Assembly: GCA_019166125.1 (NCBI GenBank)
Contig: JAHTBO010000004.1
Span: forward strand, 148,602 to 212,601
Source of the DNA: Alcaligenaceae bacterium CGII-47
GTDB lineage: Bacteria; Pseudomonadota; Gammaproteobacteria; Burkholderiales; Burkholderiaceae_B
Direction of reading: 5' to 3'
Length of the DNA stretch: 64,000 nucleotides
Below, one piece after another: positions 26,780-34,386 of this stretch; the stretch's first letter is position 1; each line of letters begins with the position of its first letter. Both the position numbers and the translations under genes were made by a program. The notes under the pieces were generated by a model. It ran no database searches. It had not been told where the DNA came from and saw nothing but the letters and a program-made list of their open reading frames with translations.

Positions 26780-26816
26780 CTATCGGAAAATGGCACACCA
26801 CTATCGGATTTCGGCA
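26780..26816. promoter_or_regulatory. Tandem bipartite direct repeat, candidate AraC/EutR binding site
   Basis: The pattern CTATCGGA-N4-GGCA occurs twice in the same orientation, at 26780-26795 and 26801-26816, exactly 21 bp apart, that is, two helical turns. It lies 80-116 bp upstream of the dctQ GTG and just downstream of the AraC-family gene. Spaced direct repeats, each with two boxes for the two helix-turn-helix units of a monomer, are typical AraC-family sites. Binding is inferred. Confidence 0.6.
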
Positions 26817-26830
26817 ATTACTGGCGCCGT

Positions 26831-27820
26831 TCAGGGCGTGCTGGCTTGGGTGACCGTGTGGGACGGCACCTCGCCGAACAGCTTGCGGTAGTCCGCCGAG
26901 AATTGACCCAGGTGATAAAAGCCCCAGGACAGGGCCGCCTGGGTGACCGGATTACGCTGCGTGCTGCCGGTACGCAGATCACGGCGTACCTGATTAAGCT
27001 TCAGAATGCGTAAATAATTCAGGGGCGCCATGCCCACGACATCCTGAAAGCAGTATTGCAGGGTGCGGCGGCTGACATGCAGCGCGCGGCATAGCTCGGG
27101 AATCGAAATGCTTTCTGTGGGCGCGCCCAGTACGATGTCGCGCGCCCGCTCGACGATACGGTGGCGGTTGACGTGCCGCGGGGTGCTGGCGGCGGGCGTG
27201 ATGCCGGTATAAAGCAAGGGTGCCAGGTAAGAGAGGATGCGATCCTCGAACGAATGATAAGGGGGTGCGTGCATCGACGCGTGCCGGTGGACGCCATCGA
27301 CCACCTGATTGGCCTTGAGCATGTGGATCAGGGCGCCGCAGACCTCGACCTTGGCCTGGGGGCTGACCGCCATCACACCCTGCTTACGAGTGATCTGACT
27401 GCTGTCGGTGTGCTCGACTTCCTGAAGGTAGCGCGCAAATACATCCTCGTCGATGACGATGCCGATAATGTCAAAATCAGCCGGGGTGAATAACTCGAAC
27501 TGCGTACCGCCTTGTTTAAAGGCAATGCTGTGTTCAGGAATCTGAGTCGTCCCCATGCGTGCGCCGTCTGTGCGCGAGACCGGAATACCAAACCAGAGTG
27601 CCTTGGACCAGGCCGCACAGGATTGGTGGAGCACCTGATTGGTGGATTCCAGGAATAATTGTGTATGCGGCAGCCACAGTTCGGTAATTTGGCCCACAAA
27701 CGTGCCTGCCGAAAATTGGTTGTACTCTTGTACCCAACGACTTAGATTATGTGCATGGTCGTCCGCGTCGCTAGACGTCGTCATACGCCACTGGGCATTG
27801 TGCCCGTGCTTTGCCTGCAT
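26831..27820 (-). CDS. AraC-family regulator resembling EutR
   Basis: A 329-residue activator. The N-terminal part (FVGQITELWLPHTQLFLEST, LHQSCAAWSKALWFGIPVSR, IAFKQGGTQFELFTPADFDIIGIV, then DEDVF) follows the pattern of enterobacterial EutR, the ethanolamine regulator, as I recall it. The C-terminal HTH (LCRALHVSRRTLQYCFQDVVG, then LSWGFYHLGQFSADYRKLFGE) matches too. The frame extends to 27916, but the ATG at 27820 has GGAG seven bases upstream. It precedes the TRAP and gamma-glutamyl-type gene set on the same strand. This suggests that it senses ethanolamine or a related amino alcohol, although no eutBC lyase is present and the effector may differ. Confidence 0.87.
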   Translation of the reverse strand: MQAKHGHNAQWRMTTSSDADDHAHNLSRWVQEYNQFSAGTFVGQITELWLPHTQLFLESTNQVLHQSCAAWSKALWFGIPVSRTDGARMGTTQIPEHSIAFKQGGTQFELFTPADFDIIGIVIDEDVFARYLQEVEHTDSSQITRKQGVMAVSPQAKVEVCGALIHMLKANQVVDGVHRHASMHAPPYHSFEDRILSYLAPLLYTGITPAASTPRHVNRHRIVERARDIVLGAPTESISIPELCRALHVSRRTLQYCFQDVVGMAPLNYLRILKLNQVRRDLRTGSTQRNPVTQAALSWGFYHLGQFSADYRKLFGEVPSHTVTQASTP

Positions 27821-27870
27821 AATAATGCTCCAGATCCTGGTGCAGGTTAACGCGTAAACCTTCACGACTG

Positions 27871-27952
27871 AATCAGGGTAAGTACGGTCAGACGCCCTGA
27901 TTAGCCACGCTATCAACGTGGTTGACCATAGTTACATCAGGGATGACCCTGA
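27871..27952. promoter_or_regulatory. Repeated inverted TCAGGG/CCCTGA motifs upstream of serA
   Basis: Two dyads share one motif: AATCAGGG (27871-27878) with CCCTGATT (27895-27902), and TCAGGG (27937-27942) with CCCTGA (27947-27952). A further CCACG/CGTGG pair lies between them. All lie in the region between the divergent AraC-family gene and serA. They may be operator half-sites for one of these genes or RNA structure in the serA leader. Seen in sequence; function unknown. Confidence 0.4.
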
Positions 27953-28005
27953 CTGCGGCGCGGAAATGCGTCACAATAGCTGTTTATTCTTGCTTGGGAA
28001 GCTTC

Positions 28006-29205
28006 ATGACTCGGATAGTCCTGTTCGAAAACATACACGCTAGCGCCAAAGAAGTCTTTGTGGCGGCCGGCTTTGACGATATTGTCACCTACGCGGGCGC
28101 CTTGCCTGCGGATCAGTTGCTCGAGGCGATGCGCGGCGCCCAGGTCGTGGGTATCCGCTCCCGCACGCACCTGGACCCGGCAATATTCTCGGCGCTGCCA
28201 GACCTCCAGGCGGTGGGTTGTTTTTGCATCGGGACCAACCAGGTTGATCTCGAGGCCGCAGCCCTAAAGGGCGTACCCGTATTTAATGCGCCGTTCTCTA
28301 ATACCCGTTCGGTCGCCGAGATGGTATTAGGCGAGGCAATTTTGCTATTGCGCCGCATCCCCGAGAAAAACGCCCGGGTGCACGAAGGCTTCTGGGACAA
28401 GACTGCCGACGGCGCCTACGAGGCACGCGGTAAGACGCTTGGGATCGTCGGCTACGGCAATATCGGTTCGCAGGTCGGGATTCTGGCCGAATCCGCCGGC
28501 ATGCGCGTGCTCTACCACGACATCGAGGCAAAGTTGCCCCTGGGTAATGCCCACGCCACCAGCACCCTCAAAAAATTCCTCGCGCAGGTCGACGTTGTCA
28601 CCTTGCACGTCCCAGGCGGTAGGGAAACCGAAAACCTGATGAATGCCGAGGCGATCGCCGCGATGAAGCCCGGCGCCATCCTCATCAACGCCTCACGCGG
28701 GACCGTGGTCGATATTGCAGCCTTGCATCGTGCCCTTAAATCCGGGCACCTGTCAGGTGCCGCCATCGATGTCTTTCCCACCGAACCCAAAAGCCGCGAC
28801 GAGCCGCTCGATAGCCCGCTACGCGGCCTGCCCAACGTCATCCTCACACCACACATTGGCGGCAGCACACAGGAATCCCAAGAAAACATCGGTCGCGAGG
28901 TAGCCGAAAAGCTGCGCCGCTACCTCGGCAGTGGCACCACGAAAGGGGCAGTGAATTTCCCCGAGATCGCCTATCACGAGCAAATGGGTGCGGCCCGCAT
29001 CGTGCATATCCACCACAACGTACCCGGTGCCATGGGCGCGCTGACAAACCTGATGGGCGAATACGGTCTGAATATCGTCAGCCAGCAGCTCCAGACACGC
29101 GGCAAGATCGGCTACGCCATCACCGATGTGGATGGCGAGGTCACCGATCAGTTTATCGAAGGCTTGCGCGCACATCCCGTCACGGTGCGCTGCGCTCGGG
29201 TGTGA
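28006..29205 (+). CDS. serA: D-3-phosphoglycerate dehydrogenase
   Basis: A 399-residue NAD-dependent dehydrogenase catalysing the first step of serine synthesis. It has the split 2-hydroxyacid dehydrogenase fold, NAD motif LGIVGYGNIGSQVGILAESAGMRVLYHD (about residues 145-172), the catalytic Arg, Glu and His in LINASRGTVVD, AAIDVFPTEP and LTPHIGGSTQES, and a C-terminal ACT domain (GAMGALTNLMGEYGLNIVSQQLQ) as in the E. coli type. The frame runs upstream to 27922, but the ATG at 28006 gives the standard MTRIVLFENIH start. It stands alone between the AraC-family gene and hicB. Confidence 0.93.
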   Translation: MTRIVLFENIHASAKEVFVAAGFDDIVTYAGALPADQLLEAMRGAQVVGIRSRTHLDPAIFSALPDLQAVGCFCIGTNQVDLEAAALKGVPVFNAPFSNTRSVAEMVLGEAILLLRRIPEKNARVHEGFWDKTADGAYEARGKTLGIVGYGNIGSQVGILAESAGMRVLYHDIEAKLPLGNAHATSTLKKFLAQVDVVTLHVPGGRETENLMNAEAIAAMKPGAILINASRGTVVDIAALHRALKSGHLSGAAIDVFPTEPKSRDEPLDSPLRGLPNVILTPHIGGSTQESQENIGREVAEKLRRYLGSGTTKGAVNFPEIAYHEQMGAARIVHIHHNVPGAMGALTNLMGEYGLNIVSQQLQTRGKIGYAITDVDGEVTDQFIEGLRAHPVTVRCARV

Positions 29206-29207
29206 GT

Positions 29208-29543
29208 TTAAGCATCGGCCGCTTCACGGATAGCATCAGCGACCCATTGGTTTAGGCTCTCTCCGCTGGCCGCTGCTGCAATAGCAGCGGCCTCATGGAT
29301 TTTCGGAGCCAGCCGCAAAATAAATTTCCCTGAAAAATTTTTGCGAGGCTCAATTCCAAGCCTTGCGCACTCGGTCAAAAAAACGTTAAGGGAGATTTCT
29401 CCTTCGCGATGTAGTCCAGCTACGTCTGCAGCATAGAAGTCCGCGCCTCCGTTGAGACCGATAAATTCTCCCCGAAACATTTCAATATCCGGGTCGTAGG
29501 CAATAACAGCCTGCTGGCCGTCGATAATCATCGTGTTTCTCAT
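29208..29543 (-). CDS. hicB: HicB antitoxin
   Basis: A 111-residue antitoxin: a degraded RNase H-like N-terminal domain (IDGQQAVIAYDPDIEMFRGEFIGLNGGADFYAADVAGLHREG) and a C-terminal ribbon-helix-helix DNA-binding part (KNFSGKFILRLAPKIHEAAAIAAAASGESLNQWV). The start at 29543 overlaps the hicA stop (ATGA) and is preferred over 29570. HicB neutralises HicA and represses the operon. Its stop lies two bases from the serA stop, so the two genes converge with almost no gap. Confidence 0.92.
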   Translation of the reverse strand: MRNTMIIDGQQAVIAYDPDIEMFRGEFIGLNGGADFYAADVAGLHREGEISLNVFLTECARLGIEPRKNFSGKFILRLAPKIHEAAAIAAAASGESLNQWVADAIREAADA

Positions 29544-29803
29544 GGTTTCACTCCGTTTTCTTCGAGCCATTTTCGAATAGAAGCTACGGCACCTTTATCT
29601 ATTTCAGGCAGTGGATGAGGGCGGTGCATGACTTTCACTTGTCCAAAAAGGAATACGGCAACACGGGAGCCTTCCCGTTCGACAATTTCAGCGCCAAGTT
29701 CCGTGAAGAGACCTACTGCATCGCTCCATCTCACCCCTGCTGGGGTTGGACGGGAAAAAATCAGCTCCAATGTTTTTCGTGGTTTGGCTCTCATATCAAG
29801 CAT
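29540..29803 (-). CDS. hicA: HicA mRNA interferase toxin
   Basis: An 84-87 residue toxin with the double-stranded-RNA-binding-like HicA fold, cleaving mRNA. The conserved C-terminal block HRPHPLPEIDKGAVASIRKWLEENG is present, as in the longer HicA subtype with GSRV in place of the more common GSH. Two ATGs are possible, at 29803 and 29794; neither has a clear ribosome site. The first lies directly beside the operator palindrome, which raises the chance of a leaderless mRNA. Gene order hicA-hicB is the usual one. Confidence 0.88.
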   Translation of the reverse strand: MLDMRAKPRKTLELIFSRPTPAGVRWSDAVGLFTELGAEIVEREGSRVAVFLFGQVKVMHRPHPLPEIDKGAVASIRKWLEENGVKP

Positions 29804-29822
29804 GATACTAATATACAGTATC
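29804..29822. promoter_or_regulatory. hicAB operator/promoter palindrome
   Basis: GATACT-N7-AGTATC is a perfect 6-bp inverted repeat abutting the hicA ATG at 29803. On the - strand the spacer contains TATATT, a good -10 hexamer, with six bases between it and the ATG. This is the expected place for HicB autorepression. The promoter reading is inferred. Confidence 0.5.
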
Positions 29823-29857
29823 AAAAACAAGCGAGCCTCTAGCGTATTTACCCGCCT

Positions 29858-30301
29858 TCAGGCGCGGGCGCGCGCCACAATGCGTACGGGCGTATCCGAG
29901 ACGATGGGGGGCAGGATATCGGCGAGGGTGTGCCGATCCAGATGGTCCATAAAGACCTGCAGCGCACCCTGGATGATATGGGTTAGGCCACAATGGCCGC
30001 TCAGTGTGCAGGTGTTGTGCGCGCCCAGGCACTCCACCAGCGCCAGGTCATTTTCCATATCGCGGATGACCGCCCCCAGAGGAATATCACTCGGGGCGTG
30101 AGCGAGTTCCATCCCGCCGTTCTTACCGCGCACGGTGCGGATCCAGCCGCTCAGTGCCAGACGGTGGGTGATTTTCATCAGGTGCGGCTCAGAGATCTCG
30201 TACGCCCGCGCCACCTCGGCTATCGTACACAAACGATCAGGATGCCTGCCCAAATACATGAGCAGGCGCATCGCATAATCGGTCATATTGGTCAGGCGCA
30301 T
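29858..30301 (-). CDS. nsrR: NsrR-type Rrf2-family nitric oxide-sensing repressor
   Basis: A 147-residue Rrf2 regulator with an N-terminal winged helix (TNMTDYAMRLLMYLGRHPDRLCTIAEVARAYEISEPHLMKI) and three cysteines at C91, C98 and C104 (ECLGAHNTCTLSGHC) spaced as in NsrR proteins, which hold a nitric-oxide-sensitive Fe-S cluster. It lies 11 bases after nnrS on the same strand, and an NsrR-like operator sits upstream of nnrS. So the pair is probably autoregulated: NO damages the cluster and releases repression. IscR and RirA have different cysteine patterns. Confidence 0.9.
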   Translation of the reverse strand: MRLTNMTDYAMRLLMYLGRHPDRLCTIAEVARAYEISEPHLMKITHRLALSGWIRTVRGKNGGMELAHAPSDIPLGAVIRDMENDLALVECLGAHNTCTLSGHCGLTHIIQGALQVFMDHLDRHTLADILPPIVSDTPVRIVARARA

Positions 30302-30312
30302 GGCTCGGTGCC

Positions 30313-31572
30313 CTAATTGGCCTGGGTCTGGGCGGACGCAGAAGGGGCGGCCTTCGCGACGACGGGCTGGGGCTTATCGGCACGAGGCCGGATCAGCAGC
30401 GGTACAAAGCGCCACAGGTACAGGCCCATCGCTAGCACCCAGGCCAGGCCGGCTAAGTGCAGCAAATTCGCGCTGGCCGCGCTGGGCCACAGTGCCGCCA
30501 GCCGGAAAACGACGGCCGCAATCATCAGGTAATAGCTCGTGAGCATGCTGGTATCGAGTGCCAGCGGCAGACCGACGTGTCCCAAGGCCGTGCGGGTAAG
30601 CATGCCAATGATCAGGACGCAAAAGCCTGCCATGCCGATCAGGTGGACGTGGGTGGCGCTGCGCGCCCAGACGCCGGTGCCCAGGCCGCTAAGCTGGACG
30701 CTGGCGGCAAGCAGACCGATGCCGATAAAGGCATAGCCCAGATACAGAATCCACAGCATGGGTTTACGCAGCACCGCCAGGGGCCGCCAGTAGGCGATCT
30801 GGCCCAGGCTGATGACCCCAACAATGGCCAGCGCGACGGCCATGACAATATTTTGTTGTGCCAGCCCCGCCAGTAGGGCGATGACACTTACGACCATCTG
30901 TGCGTGACCTGAACGGGTCAGCATGGGTAGCTTTAAGCCCGGCACCATACGCATGGAAAAGAACGGAATGACGCGGCGCGCAATAAGTAGGGCGACGACT
31001 GCCATGCCGATCAAGCCCAGATCAAAACGCTGCATGAGCAATAGGTAATTACCGTCTAGGGCGGCAAGCAGGTACAGCGCGTTAGCAACGCCCAGACCCA
31101 ATATCAGCAGCGGTATGCCGTAATTGCGGCGGCTGCGCCCCTTGACCATGACGCGTGCCAGGCTTGCGGCAGCGATCAGGAAAAACAGCCCCTCGGCGAT
31201 GCTGGCAAGGGTGAACCCGGTCATCCCGCCAAACAAATAGCCGATACGGGCCACAATCCACAGCACGCACAGCCCACCCAATGCGCGACCATGTATGGGG
31301 TTAAAGCCCGTCCAGGTCGCACTTGCCGTCAGCAAAAAGCCCACCGCGATAGTGATGATGAAGCCCCAGAGCATTTCATGCGCATGCCAGAACACGCCCG
31401 ATAAGGGGGCACCAATGAATTGCGGGGCAAACACCCATAGGGCAATCGAAATCAGCGCCCACGCGGCGCCTGCAATATAAAGCGGACGAAACCCGAGTGC
31501 GAGAAACGCCTTCATCGAGGGGGTGGGGGCAGACGCGCTGGGCGCCTCCTCAATGTGCATCAGTTTGGGCAT
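30313..31572 (-). CDS. nnrS: NnrS family heme- and copper-containing membrane protein
   Basis: A 419-residue protein with about 12 membrane helices, matching NnrS (FLALGFRPLYIAGAAWALISI near the start, FWHAHEMLWGFI, PFFSMRMVPGLKLPML, ATHVHLIGMAGFCVLIIGMLTRTALGHVG). NnrS proteins relieve nitrosative stress and are commonly controlled by NO regulators; histidines in WHAHE and HVH are probable metal or heme ligands. It is followed at once by nsrR. The start at 31572 lies 48 bases after the NsrR-like operator. The exact chemistry of NnrS remains unsettled. Confidence 0.9.
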   Translation of the reverse strand: MPKLMHIEEAPSASAPTPSMKAFLALGFRPLYIAGAAWALISIALWVFAPQFIGAPLSGVFWHAHEMLWGFIITIAVGFLLTASATWTGFNPIHGRALGGLCVLWIVARIGYLFGGMTGFTLASIAEGLFFLIAAASLARVMVKGRSRRNYGIPLLILGLGVANALYLLAALDGNYLLLMQRFDLGLIGMAVVALLIARRVIPFFSMRMVPGLKLPMLTRSGHAQMVVSVIALLAGLAQQNIVMAVALAIVGVISLGQIAYWRPLAVLRKPMLWILYLGYAFIGIGLLAASVQLSGLGTGVWARSATHVHLIGMAGFCVLIIGMLTRTALGHVGLPLALDTSMLTSYYLMIAAVVFRLAALWPSAASANLLHLAGLAWVLAMGLYLWRFVPLLIRPRADKPQPVVAKAAPSASAQTQAN

Positions 31573-31619
31573 GATCGGACTCCACGGGCGGTTGGTCGCA
31601 AGACTTGATGATGTTTATA

Positions 31620-31642
31620 AAGATGAATATTATAGTTATCTT
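31620..31642. promoter_or_regulatory. NsrR operator-like 23-bp dyad
   Basis: The 23-bp site has left arm AAGATGAATAT, centre T and right arm ATAGTTATCTT. This matches the 11-1-11 NsrR consensus built on AAGATGCATTT and its complement: the outer AAGAT and ATCTT boxes are exact. It is placed between nnrS (48 bases away) and the divergent glycosyltransferase gene (120 bases away), so it can repress nnrS-nsrR and could influence the divergent genes. Confidence 0.72.
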
Positions 31643-31762
31643 ATGTGTTTGAGGCAAAAGCTTCTCGTTTCGCATGGATTTGCAGGACGCAGTTCAGGTA
31701 TTATGAAAGTTTTCCTGCGCGATGTATCTAATGCCCTCGGTTTGGGCGGGTACAGGAGCCCC

Positions 31763-32722
31763 ATGCCGACGCTTATTTCCATATCCTGCATCATTCCCTG
31801 CTTAAACGAACAGGACAATCTCAACGCCTTGTTGCCCGAGCTGCTTGCCATGCTGCAGGCGCAGAATTGCGCGTACGAAATCCTGGTCGTCGACGATGGC
31901 AGCACCGACGCCACCCCCCAGACCATGCGCCACTGGACGAGTCTGCACCCGCAGATCATCTATCTGCGCTTGTCCCGTAATTTTGGTAAAGAGGCGGCGC
32001 TGACAGCCGGCCTGGAGGCCGCCCAAGGCCAGGTGGTGGTCTGTCTGGACGCGGATATGCAGCACCCGCCATCGCTGATACCCGCGATGCTTGATCGCTG
32101 GCGCGAAGGGGTGCAGATGATCTATGCCGTACGCGCCACGCGTGAGGACGAGACCCTCTTTAAGCGTGTCGGGACGCGGGTGTTCTATAAGCTTATGCGC
32201 ACCTCCAATGGCTTGCATGTGCCTGAAAATGCGGGGGACTTTCGCCTGATGGATCGCGCTGTCGTGGACGCCTTGCTGCGCCTGCCCGAGCGGGATCGTT
32301 TTATGAAGGGTCTGTTTGCCTGGGTGGGATTCGAGGCCGAGGCGATATCCTATACCCCGCCCGAACGGCTGTATGGCAGTTCGCGCTTTAAGCCCATTAA
32401 GTTATTCCGATTTGCAGTCGATGGTCTGACGGCCTTTACCACCTGGCCTTTGCGCCTGCTAAGCATTATGGGTTTGGTGCTGTCGATGCTGTCGTTTGCC
32501 TATGGTCTGTACATTGTCCTGAGCTCGTGGATGTTTGGCGACCCGGTGCGCGGCTGGCCGACGCTGATCACCGTTGTTCTGTTTTTTGCTGGCGTAAACC
32601 TGATTTCGATTGGTGTGGTGGGCGAGTACGTCGCCCGCATTTTCACTGAGGTCAAGGGGCGCCCCGTCTATCTGCTGCGAGACCGGCAGGGCCGTGGCTT
32701 ATCTGATTCGGAGGCTTCCTGA
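31763..32722 (+). CDS. lgmA: Polyprenyl-phosphate glycosyltransferase (LgmA/ArnC/GtrB-like)
   Basis: A 319-residue family 2 glycosyltransferase: nucleotide-sugar domain (SCIIPCLNEQDNLNALLPELL, VVDDGSTDATP, VCLDADMQHPPSLIPAM) and two C-terminal membrane helices as in ArnC, GtrB and FlmF. It makes an undecaprenyl-phosphate sugar on the cytoplasmic face. ATG 31763 is chosen with AGGAG four bases before it; longer frames exist but are not conserved. With the ArnT-like, GtrA-like and ChbG-like neighbours it matches the Bordetella lgm set that puts glucosamine on lipid A, as I recall it. Symbol by context; the sugar is inferred. Confidence 0.78.
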   Translation: MPTLISISCIIPCLNEQDNLNALLPELLAMLQAQNCAYEILVVDDGSTDATPQTMRHWTSLHPQIIYLRLSRNFGKEAALTAGLEAAQGQVVVCLDADMQHPPSLIPAMLDRWREGVQMIYAVRATREDETLFKRVGTRVFYKLMRTSNGLHVPENAGDFRLMDRAVVDALLRLPERDRFMKGLFAWVGFEAEAISYTPPERLYGSSRFKPIKLFRFAVDGLTAFTTWPLRLLSIMGLVLSMLSFAYGLYIVLSSWMFGDPVRGWPTLITVVLFFAGVNLISIGVVGEYVARIFTEVKGRPVYLLRDRQGRGLSDSEAS

Positions 32723-34386
32723 TGTCTGTTCCTGGGCTTGGCCGCATCCGCTCGGGTATGGTCGTACTCTATGAATTCACCCGTCGAGGCCTGGCGCATC
32801 TGCTTGCCCTCCAGTCCGTCTGGTGGATAAGTATCCTGACCTTTGTGTGGCTGGCCGCGACGACCTGGGCCTATCCCTTGTTACTGCCCGATGAGGGCCG
32901 ATATGTCGGCGTCGCCTGGCATATGCTGGGCACTGGGGATTACCTGACGCCCATGCTCAATGGCATGCCGTTTTTTCATAAACCGCCGCTGTTTTACTGG
33001 CTCACGGCAGCGTCTCTGTCGGTATTTGGCGTCAACGCCTGGGCGGCGCGTTTGTGCTCGGTCTTGATCGCCGCCTTGCTGGTGGGGCTGCTGTATCGAT
33101 TTCTTCGGATCTATGCGAACCAACGTATCGCCATCCTAAGCGCGGTGATTCTGTCGGTTCAGCCATTTTTGTTTGGCGCAGCGCATTATGCCAATCTGGA
33201 TATGCTTGTGGGCGGCATCATGAGCATGACGGTGATTGCAGGGGCGACGGCGGTCTTTCAGCGCGAGGCGATGCGCTCGGATCGGGTCGCCGTGCTGTGC
33301 ATGATGGCCGCGGCGGCGCTGGGGTTTCTGGCCAAGGGGCTGATCGGTGTGGTGCTGCCGGGGGGCGTACTGTTTTTCTGGTTACTGGGGCGCAGGCGCT
33401 TTGCCGCCATGCGGCATCTGCTTTGGTGGCCGGGGATTGTGCTGTTTTTTGCGCTGTCCCTGCCCTGGATGGTCATCATGGAGGTTCGCTATGGCGGCTT
33501 TTTTGATTACTACATCGTCTACCAGCATTTCGAGCGTTTCCTCGAGACGGGCTTTAATAATCCGCATCCATTCTGGTTTTATATACCGGTCATCCTGGGC
33601 TTGACGCTGCCCTGGTCGGTGCAGCTGTGGCGCTGGGCCCGCGCAGACGGGCCGCGTGATACCTCGTTTGTGCCGCCCGCCGAACGCATCGAGCAGGTCG
33701 GGCGCGGGGTGATGCGCGGCCTGATGCTGTCGTGGTTGCTGGTCATCCTGGTGTTTTTCTCGATCCCAAGCTCCAAGCTCGTCGGCTATGTGATTGCCGC
33801 CTTACCCCCCTTGGCGTGGTTTATTGCCGAGGTCTTTGAAGCACGTTGGGTGCGCGATCCCCTGCGCGCCGAGCGTACGCTGGTGATCAGCATATTAATT
33901 GCAGTGGGAATATGCGGGCTCGCCGTCCTGGCGATGGTGTTTTTTCCGCAACCTTCAAATAGGCCACTTGCCCAATTGCTGGCGCAATCCGCGCGCCCCG
34001 GTGATCGCCTGGTGATGCTAGAGCGCTATGCCTACGACGTCCCGCTTTATGCCGGGCGCACAGAGCCCGCAATTGTGGTGACAAACTGGCAGGATCCTGA
34101 CCTGCTGCATTCCGATGACTGGCGCCGGGAACTCTACGATGCCGGCACCTTTGTGCCCGCGCTTGCGCAGCGCATCCTCTGGCAGCCCGAGCGTCTGCGT
34201 GCCGCCCTATGCGAGGCCGATCGCCCGACCTACTGGATTCTGGGACGGCGCAGCGTCGTCGATCAATACCCGTTTTTGCAGCGTAGCGAAACCTTTGACA
34301 CCGGCGGGCGGATGCTGCTTTGGCGCTTGTCCTCGGATACGCCCCTTAAGCTTTGTGCCGAAACGCCCAAAACCGACCCAGAATAA
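32722..34386 (+). CDS. lgmB: ArnT-like lipid A glycosyltransferase (LgmB-like)
   Basis: A 554-residue integral membrane glycosyltransferase of the PMT/ArnT group: N-terminal membrane domain with DEGRYVGVAWHMLGTGDYLTPMLNGMPFFHKPPLFYW (the acidic residue and ExxY-like catalytic region), many helices, and a C-terminal periplasmic part. It uses a polyprenyl-phosphate sugar on the outer face of the inner membrane. ATG overlaps the stop of the upstream gene (TGATG). It is most likely the enzyme that moves an amino sugar to lipid A phosphate. Its 3' end overlaps the opposite-strand GtrA gene by 41 bases. Confidence 0.82.
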   Translation: MSVPGLGRIRSGMVVLYEFTRRGLAHLLALQSVWWISILTFVWLAATTWAYPLLLPDEGRYVGVAWHMLGTGDYLTPMLNGMPFFHKPPLFYWLTAASLSVFGVNAWAARLCSVLIAALLVGLLYRFLRIYANQRIAILSAVILSVQPFLFGAAHYANLDMLVGGIMSMTVIAGATAVFQREAMRSDRVAVLCMMAAAALGFLAKGLIGVVLPGGVLFFWLLGRRRFAAMRHLLWWPGIVLFFALSLPWMVIMEVRYGGFFDYYIVYQHFERFLETGFNNPHPFWFYIPVILGLTLPWSVQLWRWARADGPRDTSFVPPAERIEQVGRGVMRGLMLSWLLVILVFFSIPSSKLVGYVIAALPPLAWFIAEVFEARWVRDPLRAERTLVISILIAVGICGLAVLAMVFFPQPSNRPLAQLLAQSARPGDRLVMLERYAYDVPLYAGRTEPAIVVTNWQDPDLLHSDDWRRELYDAGTFVPALAQRILWQPERLRAALCEADRPTYWILGRRSVVDQYPFLQRSETFDTGGRMLLWRLSSDTPLKLCAETPKTDPE

